DNA of 34,926 bases from Chitinophagaceae bacterium (GCA_021151685.1 JAGKWS010000034.1:1-34926), one strand, 5' to 3'; counted from the first letter of the stretch, positions 1 to 9,772 are shown. Made by a program: numbers and translations. The notes: generated from the sequence alone by a model not told the origin.

Positions 1-845
1 ACCCGGTTGGCTTGGCTGCCGGCTTCGATAAGGATGCAAAATTTACTGATGCATTGGCGTGTCTGGGTTTTGGTTTTATAGAAATAGGTACGGTTACGCC
101 CCGCCCGCAGCCGGGCAACGAAAAACCTCGTTTGTTTCGCTTGCCGGCCGACAAAGCTCTTATCAATCGTATGGGTTTCAATAACGATGGTGCAGCCGAG
201 GCGGTAGCCCGTTTGCGTAGGCGCAGGGAGCGCATCATTATAGGTGGCAATATTGGTAAAAATAAAGACACCCCTAACGAACAGGCAACAGACGACTATG
301 TAAAATGCTTTAATGAGCTGTATGACGTGGCCGATTATTTTGTAGTGAATGTTAGCAGCCCCAATACACCGGGCTTGCGTGCCTTGCAAGACAAAGAGCC
401 GCTTACAGCATTGCTGAGTACCTTGCAGGCACTGAACAAACAAAAGGGTGGTAAAAAACCTTTGTTGCTAAAGATAGCTCCCGACCTGACTAATGGACAG
501 CTCGATGATATTATAGATATAGTACGTACTACCGGGCTCGACGGTATTGTATCCTCCAACACTACCATTAGCCGCGAGGGCTTGAATACGCCTGCTACCG
601 AGGTGGCTGCAATAGGTATGGGGGGGCTTAGCGGTGCGCCTTTGCGCGAAAGGGCTACCGAAGTTGTACGATACATTCACACCCATTCAGGCGGGAAAAT
701 ACCCATCATAGCCTCGGGGGGCATTTTTACCGCTGCCGATGCGCGCGAGAAGCTGGACGCAGGGGCATCTTTGGTACAAGTGTATACCGGGTTCATTTAC
801 GAGGGGCCGGGCATTGTCAGCAATATTTGTAATGGGTTGAAATAG
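1..845 (+). CDS. pyrD: Dihydroorotate dehydrogenase (quinone), class 2, 5'-truncated by window edge
   Basis: Oxidises dihydroorotate to orotate in pyrimidine synthesis; class 2 enzymes bind FMN and pass electrons to membrane quinone. About 281 residues are visible in a frame that is already open at base 3 (PVGLAAGFDKDA), so roughly 60 N-terminal residues, including the membrane-associating helix, lie outside the window. Seen: GTVTPRPQPGNEKPR and NRMGFNNDG, typical of class 2; NVSSPNTPGLR, where a Ser is the expected catalytic base (Cys in class 1); KIAPDL; the substrate-binding SSNTT; and the FMN phosphate-binding end GGLSG...ASGGIF...VQVYTGF. An apparent TTG start at 12 is an internal Leu, not the real start. 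It converges with pepD, sharing the hairpin at 866-904. Family identity is secure. Confidence 0.96.
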   Translation, partial: PVGLAAGFDKDAKFTDALACLGFGFIEIGTVTPRPQPGNEKPRLFRLPADKALINRMGFNNDGAAEAVARLRRRRERIIIGGNIGKNKDTPNEQATDDYVKCFNELYDVADYFVVNVSSPNTPGLRALQDKEPLTALLSTLQALNKQKGGKKPLLLKIAPDLTNGQLDDIIDIVRTTGLDGIVSSNTTISREGLNTPATEVAAIGMGGLSGAPLRERATEVVRYIHTHSGGKIPIIASGGIFTAADAREKLDAGASLVQVYTGFIYEGPGIVSNICNGLK

Positions 846-865
846 TTTTACTGAACGATATACAA

Positions 866-904
866 GCAAAAGAGCAGCCATTTTCGATATGGCTGCTCTT
901 TTGC
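866..904. terminator. Bidirectional intrinsic terminator between pyrD and pepD
   Basis: A perfect 16-bp inverted repeat (866-881 with 889-904, loop 882-888) lies between two convergent genes, 20 nt after the pyrD stop and 14 nt after the pepD stop. The stem has A-rich and T-rich outer ends, so either strand gives a GC-rich stem followed by U residues. Confidence 0.9.
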
Positions 905-918
905 ATTAATGACGTTTC

Positions 919-2382
919 CTATGCCGCTTTTACAGGAATCCTTTTCAGAGTTTCTTGTAAAAAGTGCCAGAATTTCTGTATCGACGATATCTGTGCACGT
1001 TCGTCGGGCGAGTGGGCACCGGTAATGTTGGGGCCGAAGGAAATCATCTGCATATCGGGGTAGTGGCCACCAATGATGCCACACTCCAGCCCGGCATGTA
1101 CTGCCGATACCGAGGCCTCGCCACCAAACAACTCGCGATACAGATTGGCCATGATACCTACAATAGGTGAGCCCGGCAATGGTTGCCATCCGGGGTAATC
1201 GCCCGCATAGCTCATAGTAGCACCAGTGCCGGCCATGGCGCAGGTAATGGCATCTCTCAGGTCATATTTCTCCGAGTCTACAGAACTGCGGGTAAGGCAT
1301 TGTATACTAAAGCTGCCATCGCCCACTACTACCCGCGACAGATTGTTGGAGGTTTGCACCAGCCTGTCCATATCGGGGCTCATACGGTATATACCGCAGG
1401 GGCAGGCGTATATAGCCCGTATCAGTTGTGTAAACAGCACACCCGGTACCACCGCTTCTGGTTGTGTGGTGCTGGTTACGGTTATTGTTATATTGGGGTC
1501 TGTTGTTTTGTGTTCGTCTTTCAGTGCAATAGCCAGTTCGTTTATAGCTGCTGTTATGGCGGCTTCATCGGCTTTGTTGCCGGTTATTACAGCAACCGAC
1601 TCGCGTGGTATGGCATTGCGCAGGCTGCCACCACTCAAAGATGCCAGAGATATGGTACAATCAGCACTTAGCTTGTACAGAATACGGTTCATGAGCTTAT
1701 TGGCATTGCCACGGCCCAGATGAATGTCGCCACCAGAGTGGCCGCCCGTAAGTCCTTTTACTGTAATGGTCCATGCGGCATCGCCGGTTGGTGCTATCGG
1801 TGTATAGGTGCCATCGGCAGTTACATCTATACCACCTGCACAGCCTATGGTTAGTTCATGGTCATCTTCTGTATCGAGGTTCAGCAGGATGGTGCCTTGC
1901 AGCAGGCCTTCCTGTAGGTATTTGGCACCGGTCATACCGGTTTCTTCGTCTATGGTAAACAGGGCTTCCAGCGGAGGGTGGGGAATATCGGTTGACGATA
2001 GCAAGGCCATAATAGCTGCTACACCTATGCCATTGTCGGCCCCGAGCGTAGTGCCACGGGCCTTTACCCAGTCGCCATCTACATACATGTCTATTCCCTG
2101 TGTCTCAAAGTCGAACACGGTATCGTTGTTCTTCTGATGCACCATATCCAGATGGCTTTGAAGCACTACCGTCTCGCGGTTTTCCATGCCTGCTGTCGCA
2201 GGTTTACAGATTATGACGTTGCCCGTGCTGTCCACAACTGTCTTCAGACCCAAGTTTTCTCCAAAGCTGCGTGCAAAAGCTATTACTCTTTCTTCTCTCT
2301 TAGATGGTCTTGGAACTGCATTCAAATCGGCAAAGTGGTTCCATAATGCGGTAGGTTGCAAAGCGCGTACGTCCTGACTCAT
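919..2382 (-). CDS. pepD: Aminoacyl-histidine dipeptidase (cytosolic nonspecific dipeptidase)
   Basis: An M20-family zinc metallopeptidase that hydrolyses dipeptides such as Xaa-His in the cytosol. It has 487 residues, the usual length. Seen: the first zinc ligand in SHLDMVHQ (H77, with D79 behind it); the bridging aspartate in LGADNG (D116); the catalytic and metal glutamates in TIDEETGMTGA (E146, E147); LNLDTED (D170); KGLTGGHSGGDI in the lid/dimer domain; and a C-terminal HAGLECG...HSPDE stretch carrying the last ligands. There is no signal peptide. The ATG at 2382 gives MSQDVRAL, the expected N-terminus. It lies 91 nt downstream of the ClC gene on the same strand, so the two could be co-transcribed; no clear promoter box was seen between them. 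Confidence 0.95.
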   Translation of the reverse strand: MSQDVRALQPTALWNHFADLNAVPRPSKREERVIAFARSFGENLGLKTVVDSTGNVIICKPATAGMENRETVVLQSHLDMVHQKNNDTVFDFETQGIDMYVDGDWVKARGTTLGADNGIGVAAIMALLSSTDIPHPPLEALFTIDEETGMTGAKYLQEGLLQGTILLNLDTEDDHELTIGCAGGIDVTADGTYTPIAPTGDAAWTITVKGLTGGHSGGDIHLGRGNANKLMNRILYKLSADCTISLASLSGGSLRNAIPRESVAVITGNKADEAAITAAINELAIALKDEHKTTDPNITITVTSTTQPEAVVPGVLFTQLIRAIYACPCGIYRMSPDMDRLVQTSNNLSRVVVGDGSFSIQCLTRSSVDSEKYDLRDAITCAMAGTGATMSYAGDYPGWQPLPGSPIVGIMANLYRELFGGEASVSAVHAGLECGIIGGHYPDMQMISFGPNITGAHSPDERAQISSIQKFWHFLQETLKRIPVKAA

Positions 2383-2473
2383 GTAATTATCTGTTTCCTG
2401 CTAATGTACTATACATTGCCCGATTTACGCTTGCATGGCGCATTCTGGAAAGCGGAAATATTTGTTAAATGGG

Positions 2474-3817
2474 CTATGCCGGTTGTACGTTGTCGCGTTC
2501 CAGAGCTTCCAGATATTTGTTACGTAATCTTTCATAGAAAGACATTTCATCAACCAGCATTGCGGCCATGCTGGCCAGTAATGCTGCCAACATTAAATAG
2601 AATATAACACTGTGTCTGTCTGTCATCTCCAACACCAGAATGGCCGAAGTCATGGGGGTGCGTGTAACGCCCGTAAGAAACCCTACCATGCCACCCAGTA
2701 TCAGTATATTGGCATTAGCCCCTGCAAAATCGGCAATGCCGGCAATAAACGACCCCATTGCGGCACCTGCTGCCAGCGATGGAGCGAAAATTCCGCCAGC
2801 GGCACCAGCATTAAAGCACAAAACAGGTCCAAGAATACGCATAAGCAGCGTACTGGCTGATGTGTGTTTGTCTGTGGTGAAAAGAACTTTATTCATAAGC
2901 TCTTTACCCGATCCCAAAATTTGCGGATTGGCAAAAAAGGCAATAGTGGCAACAATAAGCCCTACCGACAAGGTGAAAACAGCCGCTTGTTTTTTTGTCA
3001 GGCTGTTTCGCCATGCCATAATCCTGAGTATAATTTTAGCAGTGCCTGCACCGAAATAACCAGTAAGAATTGCTGTTACTGCCACACCGGCAAATGCCAT
3101 TTTTGAAATGTTGGAGGCATCGGGGTATCCAAGATATAGGTATGGCCCGGCAAGTGATTGGGCTGTAAGCCCGGCTATAATTACCGCCGAGAATAGTGCC
3201 GTACGGAAAAAGCTGACATGTATACGTGCCAACTCTTCTATAGCAAACACAATACCACCCAACGGAGTGTTGAACGCTGCTGCCAGCCCGGCTGCTGCAC
3301 CGGTAATATAGTAGCTCTTGGCAGCAAGGCGCGGTATACCTGCCGGCAACCATTTATGAAACAGACTGAAAACCGAACTGGCTATCTGTATGGTGGGGCC
3401 TTCGCGTCCTACTGCGCCACCGCCAACTACCATCAGCAAGCTCGAAAGTACTTTTACAACAATAATGCGCAGGCTCAGCAATAGGTTGACGGCTTTTTTT
3501 TGCGCGGTAGATGGTAGGGCAATGGCTGCCATTACCTGCGGAATACCGCTACCCCGGGCCATGGGGGCAAATTGCTCTACCAGCAGCCATGCTGCAAGAA
3601 AACATAAGGGGGCGGTAATAAAAATCATCCAGTTGTGCCATTCCAGATAACGGGTCATCAGTGCTTCGGCACTGCCAAATAGCCGGGCATACATGACCGA
3701 AATGAGACCTGTAGCCAATGAAGCCAGCCAGAAAGGTACCGCCAATAGCACGTTGGTACCCATACGATTGTTAGATCCGGCCAGTTTTGCAAAGAGCTTT
3801 TTGTATAGCTGTTTCAA
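2474..3817 (-). CDS. ClC-family chloride channel / H+-Cl- antiporter without CBS domains
   Basis: A polytopic inner-membrane anion transporter of 447 residues. The three ClC signature elements are present: GSGIP (89-93), GREGP with gating glutamate E139, and GGIFAP near residue 344. FNTPLGG precedes FAIEEL; its second glutamate (E195) sits where exchangers have the inner proton glutamate, which suggests an H+/Cl- antiporter rather than a channel, though that is inference. The protein ends soon after the last membrane helix, so it lacks the cytosolic CBS pair found in many ClCs. The start is a TTG (3817); no in-frame ATG lies nearby upstream, and Met19 would be an alternative. A TACTTTTG promoter box lies 25 nt upstream. 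Chloride is the family's typical substrate; fluoride or nitrate cannot be excluded. Confidence 0.9.
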   Translation of the reverse strand: MKQLYKKLFAKLAGSNNRMGTNVLLAVPFWLASLATGLISVMYARLFGSAEALMTRYLEWHNWMIFITAPLCFLAAWLLVEQFAPMARGSGIPQVMAAIALPSTAQKKAVNLLLSLRIIVVKVLSSLLMVVGGGAVGREGPTIQIASSVFSLFHKWLPAGIPRLAAKSYYITGAAAGLAAAFNTPLGGIVFAIEELARIHVSFFRTALFSAVIIAGLTAQSLAGPYLYLGYPDASNISKMAFAGVAVTAILTGYFGAGTAKIILRIMAWRNSLTKKQAAVFTLSVGLIVATIAFFANPQILGSGKELMNKVLFTTDKHTSASTLLMRILGPVLCFNAGAAGGIFAPSLAAGAAMGSFIAGIADFAGANANILILGGMVGFLTGVTRTPMTSAILVLEMTDRHSVIFYLMLAALLASMAAMLVDEMSFYERLRNKYLEALERDNVQPA

Positions 3818-3842
3818 TCTGTAAATGCGATGGTGATTACCG

Positions 3843-3850
3843 CAAAAGTA
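3843..3850 (-). promoter_or_regulatory. -7 promoter box (TACTTTTG) for the ClC gene
   Basis: On the minus strand this is an exact match to the Bacteroidota -7 consensus TAnnTTTG, 25 nt before the TTG start, implying a leader of roughly 20 nt. No convincing -33 TTTG element is visible at the usual distance. The terminator of the upstream efflux operon lies just before it. Confidence 0.5.
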
Positions 3851-3892
3851 GTTATTATGTAGCCCTTTTCAGGGTGGGCTAGCTATAAATAA

Positions 3893-3922
3893 GGCCGCCC
3901 CGGTGCGAAACACGGGACGGCC
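3893..3922 (-). terminator. Intrinsic terminator of the RND efflux operon
   Basis: A GC-rich stem of 10 bp with one G-T pair (3893-3902 with 3913-3922) begins 29 nt after the outer membrane factor stop codon. On the minus strand it is followed by TTATTTATA. Confidence 0.75.
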
Positions 3923-3951
3923 CGAGGTTTTGTACCTCTGTCTTCACCAAA

Positions 3952-5382
3952 TTATTTCCACCCGCCGCCCAGTGCGCGATAGATATTCACGCCCGCATTT
4001 AATTGTTGTTTTTTAGTCTCGGTCAGTTCAAACTTTGCTTCCAATGCATCGCGTTGTGTCATCAGTATTTCCATATAATCTGCCCTTGCAGACCTGAATA
4101 GGTCGTTTGATATGGCAATAGACCTCATCAACGCATCTACTTGTTTAGTCTTAAGGTCATAGCTCTGCTTCAGGTTACTCACTTTAGCCATTTGGTTGGC
4201 GACCTCTATGTAAGCATTCAGCACCGCCCTTTCATAATTATATGCAGCTTGCATTTGCCGGGCATTGGCACTGCTGTAGGCGGCTTTCAGCGCGTTACGG
4301 TTCACCAAAGGGGCCATCAGTTCGCCGGCAAGGTTGTATAATATAGACTCAGGCTTTACCAGATAGGCCGGATTAAATGCCTGATAACCCGCATGTGCGT
4401 TGATGCTTAATGATGGGTAGAATTGAGCCTTAGCCACTTTCACATCCAGTTTGGCAGCTGTCAGTTCCTGCTCGGCCTTTCGTATATCGGGGCGGTTGGC
4501 AAGCAGCTGAGTAGGAATTCCATATTGTACCGGGGCAGGTGTCATTGCCATAAAATCGGCAGTGCTGCGATTGATGTGTTGCGGATACCGTCCCATCAGA
4601 AAGTTGATGCGGTTTTCGGTCTCTGTTATCTGCTGTTGTATGCCATACTGCAGGCTTTGCGTTTTCAGTACTTCCGCTTCAAACTTCTTTACCGCAAGTT
4701 CTGTGACCTTTGCTGCGTCCTTCTCCAACTTCACTATGCGCAGGGCATTGCTCTGAATGTCTATTGTCTTTTGTACAATGTCCAGTTGGTTGTCCAGAGA
4801 CAGCAGTTCGTAGTAAGAATTGGCTATCTCTGCCACCAGATTGGTGATAACAAAGTTTTTGCCTTCGTTACTGGCCATATACCGGTTCACGGCCGCTTGC
4901 CGGGCATTACGCAGCTTGCGCCATATATCCACTTCCCAGCTGGCACTCAGTCCTGCGCCAAAGTCGGGTAGGGGCTCGGGCATTTCCTTGCCGGGTTTTA
5001 TCTCGGTATTGGCCTCCATAGCCCCAATGTTGGTATAACGGGCCACCTTGTCGGCACCGGCACCTGCTTTTACTCCTACAAAAGGAAGATATTCGCCTTT
5101 GCGTGCCCGTACCTCGTTGCGTGCTATATCTATCTCGCGCAGCACTATGTTCAGCTCCTGATTGTTGCGCAGAGCGGTATCTATCAGATTTGCCAGTTGT
5201 GGATCGGCAAAAAAGCTACGCCATTGTGTTTGTGCGGTGTTTATACTATCCTTTGACGTACTGTAGGCAGTTGGAATATTGGTATTTGCCTCGCGGGTGC
5301 TGGTTGCCGGCAATTTGCAGGCCCCCAGCGATAGCAGCAAATACATTCCGCCAGCCCATTTATATATTTTCTGTTGGCGCAT
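3952..5382 (-). CDS. RND efflux outer membrane factor lipoprotein (OprM/NodT family)
   Basis: The outer-membrane exit duct of a tripartite efflux pump, 476 residues, the usual length. The N-terminus is a lipoprotein signal with lipobox LGAC and the lipidated Cys at residue 22. The rest shows the two OEP repeats: a first long-helix unit after WRSFFADPQL...LIDTAL..NQELN, then the second repeat around YGIPTQLLANRPDI, a hallmark motif of the family, followed by FYPSLSI. The long Ala/Leu/Gln-rich helices form the periplasmic barrel. Its ATG shares one base with the stop of the pump gene (TAATG), so translation is probably coupled and the two partners made in balance. It is the last gene of the operon and is followed by a terminator. 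Confidence 0.95.
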   Translation of the reverse strand: MRQQKIYKWAGGMYLLLSLGACKLPATSTREANTNIPTAYSTSKDSINTAQTQWRSFFADPQLANLIDTALRNNQELNIVLREIDIARNEVRARKGEYLPFVGVKAGAGADKVARYTNIGAMEANTEIKPGKEMPEPLPDFGAGLSASWEVDIWRKLRNARQAAVNRYMASNEGKNFVITNLVAEIANSYYELLSLDNQLDIVQKTIDIQSNALRIVKLEKDAAKVTELAVKKFEAEVLKTQSLQYGIQQQITETENRINFLMGRYPQHINRSTADFMAMTPAPVQYGIPTQLLANRPDIRKAEQELTAAKLDVKVAKAQFYPSLSINAHAGYQAFNPAYLVKPESILYNLAGELMAPLVNRNALKAAYSSANARQMQAAYNYERAVLNAYIEVANQMAKVSNLKQSYDLKTKQVDALMRSIAISNDLFRSARADYMEILMTQRDALEAKFELTETKKQQLNAGVNIYRALGGGWK

Positions 5383-8300
5383 TATGCTTCAATTTTTTCG
5401 GTTAGTGGATTTTCGTCTTCGTCTCGTATCAGCTTGCGTTTGGCGGCCAGCGTACCAAATATGTAGTATAGGCCCGGCACTATAATAACACCAAACACAG
5501 TACCAAATAGCATACCGCCCAGGGCAGAAGTACCAATGGTACGGTTGCCAATGGCTCCCGGCCCATGTGCAAACACCAGCGGAATAAGGCCTGCAATGAA
5601 GGCGAACGATGTCATAAGAATGGGGCGGAAACGCACCTTGGCACCTTCTATGGCGGCTGCCAGTACGGTTATGCCTTCCTCGTGTTTCTGCACCGCAAAC
5701 TCTACTATCAGTACGGCATTTTTACCCAGCAAACCTACCAGCATCACCAAACCTACCTGTGCATAGATGTCGTTGGCAAGGCCCATCACCTTCAGCAACA
5801 GGAACGAACCAAACACACCCGCTGGTAACGATAACACTACGGCCAGTGGCAGCAAAAAGCTCTCGTACTGTGCGGCCAGTACCAGATATACAAAGCCTAA
5901 CACTATCAGGAATATGTACAAAGCCTCATTGCCACGGCCCACTTCGTCCTTAGAAAGGCCCTCCCAGTCTATGTCATAGCCATGTGGTAGTGTCTTTTTG
6001 GCCACTTCTTGTATCACCTGTATGGCCTCGCCGCTACTATAGCCTGCAGCGGGTTCGCCCCGTATGGCCGATGAGGTGTACATGTTGTAGCGCGTTATTT
6101 CGTTGAGCCCATGGGTTTTCTTTATCTTCATAAAGGCCGAATAGGGCACCATTTCGTCGCGGTTGTTCTTCACATACAGTTGCAGCAGGTCTTCGGGCAG
6201 GCGGCGATACTCTGGTGCTGCCTGCACATATACCTTAAAGAAGTTGCCAAAACGAATAAAGCCCAGCTCATAGGTACTACCTATCAGTATCGACAGATTG
6301 TCCATGGCCTTACCAATAGATACGCCCTTCTGCATAGCCGCCTGATTGTCTATTTCCAGCTCGTACTGCGGATAGTTGGCACTGAAGAAGGTAAACAGAC
6401 CGGTAAGCTCTTTGCGTTTGTGCAATGCCGCCATAAAGTCGTCGTTCACTTTCTCCATTTCCTTATAGTCATCGGCATTGGTTTTATCCAGCAGGCGCAG
6501 GGCAAAACCACCAGCCGCACCATAGCCCGGTACCGCCGGTGGACCAAAGAACTCTATGGTGGCACCGGGTATCACTTTGGCTTTGGCTTCCAGCTCGCGA
6601 ATGATTTCATTGACCGATTGTTTTCTGTCAGACCAGTTTTTGAGGTTGATGAGACAGGTGCCCGCATTAGAGCCACGCCCTTCGGTGAGTACCTCATACC
6701 CTGCCAATGCCGATACCGACTGAATACCATCTACCTTTTCGGCAATGCGCTGTAGCTGTCTGGCTATATCATTGGTACGCTCCAGCGTAGAGCCGGGAGG
6801 GGTTTGTATGATGGCATAGATCATGCCCTGATCTTCGCTGGGTATGAAGCCGGATGGCAGTGTACGGGCTACGCCCAGTATGCCTGCGGCAAATACAGCC
6901 AGTATACCAAAGGTTACCAATCTGCGGTTCACAATTACATTCAGAATGTTGGTGTAGCGGCCAGTCAGTTTCTCGAACAGGTGATTGAACCCATCCAGAA
7001 AACGATTCATGGGCGATTTTTTACGTGGCTTTCCATGATTGTTTTTCAATATCATGGCACACAATACCGGTGTAAGGGTAAGGGCCACCAGACCCGATAG
7101 TACTATAGAGCAAGCCATAGTAATAGAGAACTGCCGGTAGAAGATACCCACAGGACCCGACATGAAGGCTACGGGTACAAACACGGCCGTCATCAGCAGA
7201 GTGATGGCAATAACCGCACCACTTATCTCGCCCAGTACCTCTTTTACCGCACTGTAGGGCGACAGGTGTTTTTCCTCCATTTTGGCGTGTACGGCCTCTA
7301 CCACCACAATGGCATCATCTACCACAATACCTATGGCCAGTACCAATGCAAAGAGCGTTATCAGGTTGATGGTGAGCCCGAAGAACTGCATGAAGAAGAA
7401 TGCCCCAATAAGCGATACCGGAACGGCAAGGGTGGGGATGAGGGTAGACCGCCAATCGCCAAGGAACAGGAATACCACCAATGCCACCAGTACGAATGCC
7501 TCGCCCAGTGTATGCAATACTTTGTCTATAGAGGCATCCAAAAAGCCCGATACGTCATAGCTTATCTCATAATCCATACCCGGAGGAAACGAGCTGGCTT
7601 TTATTTCATCGAGTTTTGTTTTGATGTTTTTGATTACCTCGCTTGCGTTACTCCCATAAGTTTGTTTCAGTACTATGGCGGCAGAAGGGTGACCGTTCAG
7701 GTTTGAGTATATGTCGTAGAACTCACTGCCAAGGTCCACATCGGCTATGTCCTTTAGATGCAGTATCTCGCCATTGGCAGTAGCCCTGATGATTACGTCT
7801 TTATACTGCTCTGGCTTGTTGTACCTGCCCTGATAGGTGAGTACATATTCCAGTGCTTCAGACCGTTGTCCATCGGCACGGCCCAGCCTGCCCGGCGAGC
7901 CAATGATGCTCTGGTTGGCCAGAGCTTCCATTACCTCGTCGGTAGATACATTGTAGGCACGCATCCTGTCTGGCTTCAGCCATATACGCATGGCATACTG
8001 GCGGCTACCCAATATCTGGGCACTACCTATACCAGTAACACGGCTCAGTTCGCGCAGTATGTTTACCTGTGCAAAGTTGTACAGGAAGTTCTCGTCGGCC
8101 TTGGGGTCTTTACTGTATACGTTCACATACATCAGCATGTTGGGCTGCAGTACGTTTACAATAAGGCCCTCGCGCTGCACCAGCGTAGGCAGGCGGTTAA
8201 TGACCTGTTCTATACGGTTCTTTACGTTTACCACCGCCTGATTGGGGTCGGTACCGAGGTCGAACACTACTTGTATATTCGCTTCACCGGCACTTACTGC

Positions 8301-8543
8301 GTCCGATGTCATGTACTTCATACCCGGTACGCCATTCACGGCTTTTTCCATCGGTATCAGTACCGATTTTACCAGTACATCGGCACTGGCACCTGGGTAG
8401 GCCACACTTACTATAACACGGGGTGGTGCAATAGAGGGGAACTGAGAAGTAGGTAATGTCTTGATAGCCAGTACGCCCATAAATACAATCACCAATGAGA
8501 TGACGATGGCGAACACCGGCCTTTTTATGAATATTCCAAACAT
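5382..8543 (-). CDS. RND multidrug efflux transporter, HAE1/AcrB type
   Basis: The proton-driven inner-membrane pump of the tripartite system, 1053 residues, full length for AcrB/MexB relatives. Seen: first membrane helix FAIVISLVIVFMGVLAI; the TM4 motif GIVVDDAIVVVEAV with the Asp pair that carries protons; GLLGKNAVLIVEFA in TM10 with the Lys that completes the relay; and two large periplasmic loops between TM1-2 and TM7-8. SQFPSIAPPRV and PGSTLERT are typical of hydrophobe/amphiphile exporters rather than heavy-metal (CusA) pumps. Substrates cannot be read from sequence. It starts 30 nt after the adaptor stop and ends in TAATG with the outer membrane factor. No TetR, AraC or two-component regulator lies beside the operon in this window. 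Confidence 0.96.
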   Translation of the reverse strand: MFGIFIKRPVFAIVISLVIVFMGVLAIKTLPTSQFPSIAPPRVIVSVAYPGASADVLVKSVLIPMEKAVNGVPGMKYMTSDAVSAGEANIQVVFDLGTDPNQAVVNVKNRIEQVINRLPTLVQREGLIVNVLQPNMLMYVNVYSKDPKADENFLYNFAQVNILRELSRVTGIGSAQILGSRQYAMRIWLKPDRMRAYNVSTDEVMEALANQSIIGSPGRLGRADGQRSEALEYVLTYQGRYNKPEQYKDVIIRATANGEILHLKDIADVDLGSEFYDIYSNLNGHPSAAIVLKQTYGSNASEVIKNIKTKLDEIKASSFPPGMDYEISYDVSGFLDASIDKVLHTLGEAFVLVALVVFLFLGDWRSTLIPTLAVPVSLIGAFFFMQFFGLTINLITLFALVLAIGIVVDDAIVVVEAVHAKMEEKHLSPYSAVKEVLGEISGAVIAITLLMTAVFVPVAFMSGPVGIFYRQFSITMACSIVLSGLVALTLTPVLCAMILKNNHGKPRKKSPMNRFLDGFNHLFEKLTGRYTNILNVIVNRRLVTFGILAVFAAGILGVARTLPSGFIPSEDQGMIYAIIQTPPGSTLERTNDIARQLQRIAEKVDGIQSVSALAGYEVLTEGRGSNAGTCLINLKNWSDRKQSVNEIIRELEAKAKVIPGATIEFFGPPAVPGYGAAGGFALRLLDKTNADDYKEMEKVNDDFMAALHKRKELTGLFTFFSANYPQYELEIDNQAAMQKGVSIGKAMDNLSILIGSTYELGFIRFGNFFKVYVQAAPEYRRLPEDLLQLYVKNNRDEMVPYSAFMKIKKTHGLNEITRYNMYTSSAIRGEPAAGYSSGEAIQVIQEVAKKTLPHGYDIDWEGLSKDEVGRGNEALYIFLIVLGFVYLVLAAQYESFLLPLAVVLSLPAGVFGSFLLLKVMGLANDIYAQVGLVMLVGLLGKNAVLIVEFAVQKHEEGITVLAAAIEGAKVRFRPILMTSFAFIAGLIPLVFAHGPGAIGNRTIGTSALGGMLFGTVFGVIIVPGLYYIFGTLAAKRKLIRDEDENPLTEKIEA

Positions 8544-8573
8544 GTCTTCGTTGTTTTTGGGTGAATAGGATGG

Positions 8574-9656
8574 TTATTCTGAAGGTAGTTTCAGTGAAGA
8601 CAATACTTTCTCGGGTGCCTCGTAGTCGAACTGTATGTGTTCATTGTTCTTTACATTGCGCACCCCTTCCAGCAGTATTTTTTCGCCAGCCGCTACACCG
8701 TCTTTTATTACAAAAAGGTCGGGCATTTCGGCGGCAACTTCTATCAGGCGCAGTTCTGCTTTGTTATCCTTGTTAATGACATACACATACTTCTTATCCA
8801 TTATCTCGAAAGAAGCTTTCTGTGGTATTACCACAGCATCCTTCAGCGGTATGCGCATCAGTATGTTGCCTGTTTCGCCATGGCGCAGCAGTCCATTGGG
8901 GTTGGGGAAGGTAGCCCGGAAGGCTATATTACCGGTCTCATTATCAAAATCGGCCTCTATAGCTCGTACGGCTCCTGCATGCTCAAACACCTCATTGTTG
9001 GCCATTTTTAGCGTTACGGGTATTACACTGTCTTTTTTGATATGGCTTTTGTAGGACAGATATTCTGCCTCGGGTACATTAAAGTACACCCACAATTGCC
9101 TGTTGTCCGATAGTGAGGTCAACAATTCGCCCTCATCTACCAGACTGCCCAACCGTACATGGAACCTGTCTATAATCCCATCGAATGGGGCTCGTATTTG
9201 GGTGAAATTGAGATGCACCAGCGCCAGAGACATTTCGGCTTTGGCTTTGTCCAGCCGAGCCTTGGCCATCAACAGCTCATTGGGGGCTACCACATTGCTA
9301 TCGGCAAGGCGTTTGGTGTTGCGGTATTCTATTTCTACAAGGTTGGCTTCGGCTTGTGCCTTTTGCAGCTCGGCCTGGTATAGGTTGGGCATTATTTCAA
9401 ACAGTAGCTGACCCTCTTTTACAAACTGGCCCTCATCTACAAATATCTTTTTCAGATAGCCCTTCTCCAGCGCTCTCAGCTCTATGTGGCTGATAGATTT
9501 TATTTGGCACACATACTCGCGGGTTACGGCAGTGTCCATTTGCACCGCACTGGTTACCAGAAATTTCGTTTCAGTTTCCTTTTCTTCTTTGTGTGAGGCG
9601 CAGCTGGTGAGCCATAGCAGGGCACACATGCCCGCAAACATCATTAGTTTGTTCAT
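8574..9656 (-). CDS. RND efflux periplasmic adaptor (membrane fusion protein), lipoprotein
   Basis: Links the inner-membrane pump to the outer membrane factor. The ATG at 9656 was chosen over one ten codons upstream because it begins directly with a lipoprotein signal (MNKLMMF...) ending in lipobox LTSC, Cys19; the result is 360 residues. Seen: IKSISHIELRALEKGYL and VDEGQFVKEGQLLFEI, the first half of the lipoyl/barrel-sandwich domain; a coiled-coil hairpin (QAELQKAQAEANLVEI...AKARLDKAKAEM); IRAPFDGIIDR, the second lipoyl half; then the beta-barrel and a membrane-proximal domain with VIPQKA. It is the first gene of the efflux operon. No exact TAnnTTTG box lies just upstream, so its promoter is unassigned. 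Confidence 0.95.
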   Translation of the reverse strand: MNKLMMFAGMCALLWLTSCASHKEEKETETKFLVTSAVQMDTAVTREYVCQIKSISHIELRALEKGYLKKIFVDEGQFVKEGQLLFEIMPNLYQAELQKAQAEANLVEIEYRNTKRLADSNVVAPNELLMAKARLDKAKAEMSLALVHLNFTQIRAPFDGIIDRFHVRLGSLVDEGELLTSLSDNRQLWVYFNVPEAEYLSYKSHIKKDSVIPVTLKMANNEVFEHAGAVRAIEADFDNETGNIAFRATFPNPNGLLRHGETGNILMRIPLKDAVVIPQKASFEIMDKKYVYVINKDNKAELRLIEVAAEMPDLFVIKDGVAAGEKILLEGVRNVKNNEHIQFDYEAPEKVLSSLKLPSE

Positions 9657-9772
9657 AATAGTATTGGTGCAGCTCAGGTGCCGCATCGACTTTTTGGTGA
9701 AATTTTTTAGAGAAAATGACCAAGTGAAATGGTCTGAGATATGCTATGGACGTAGTAGCCCAAAGCATAAGC

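Noticed and set aside
7758..8456. A 232-codon plus-strand open frame opposite the RND pump gene
   Set aside because: It is antisense to the conserved N-terminal part of the transporter, with Tyr/His/Gln-rich shadow composition and no motif.
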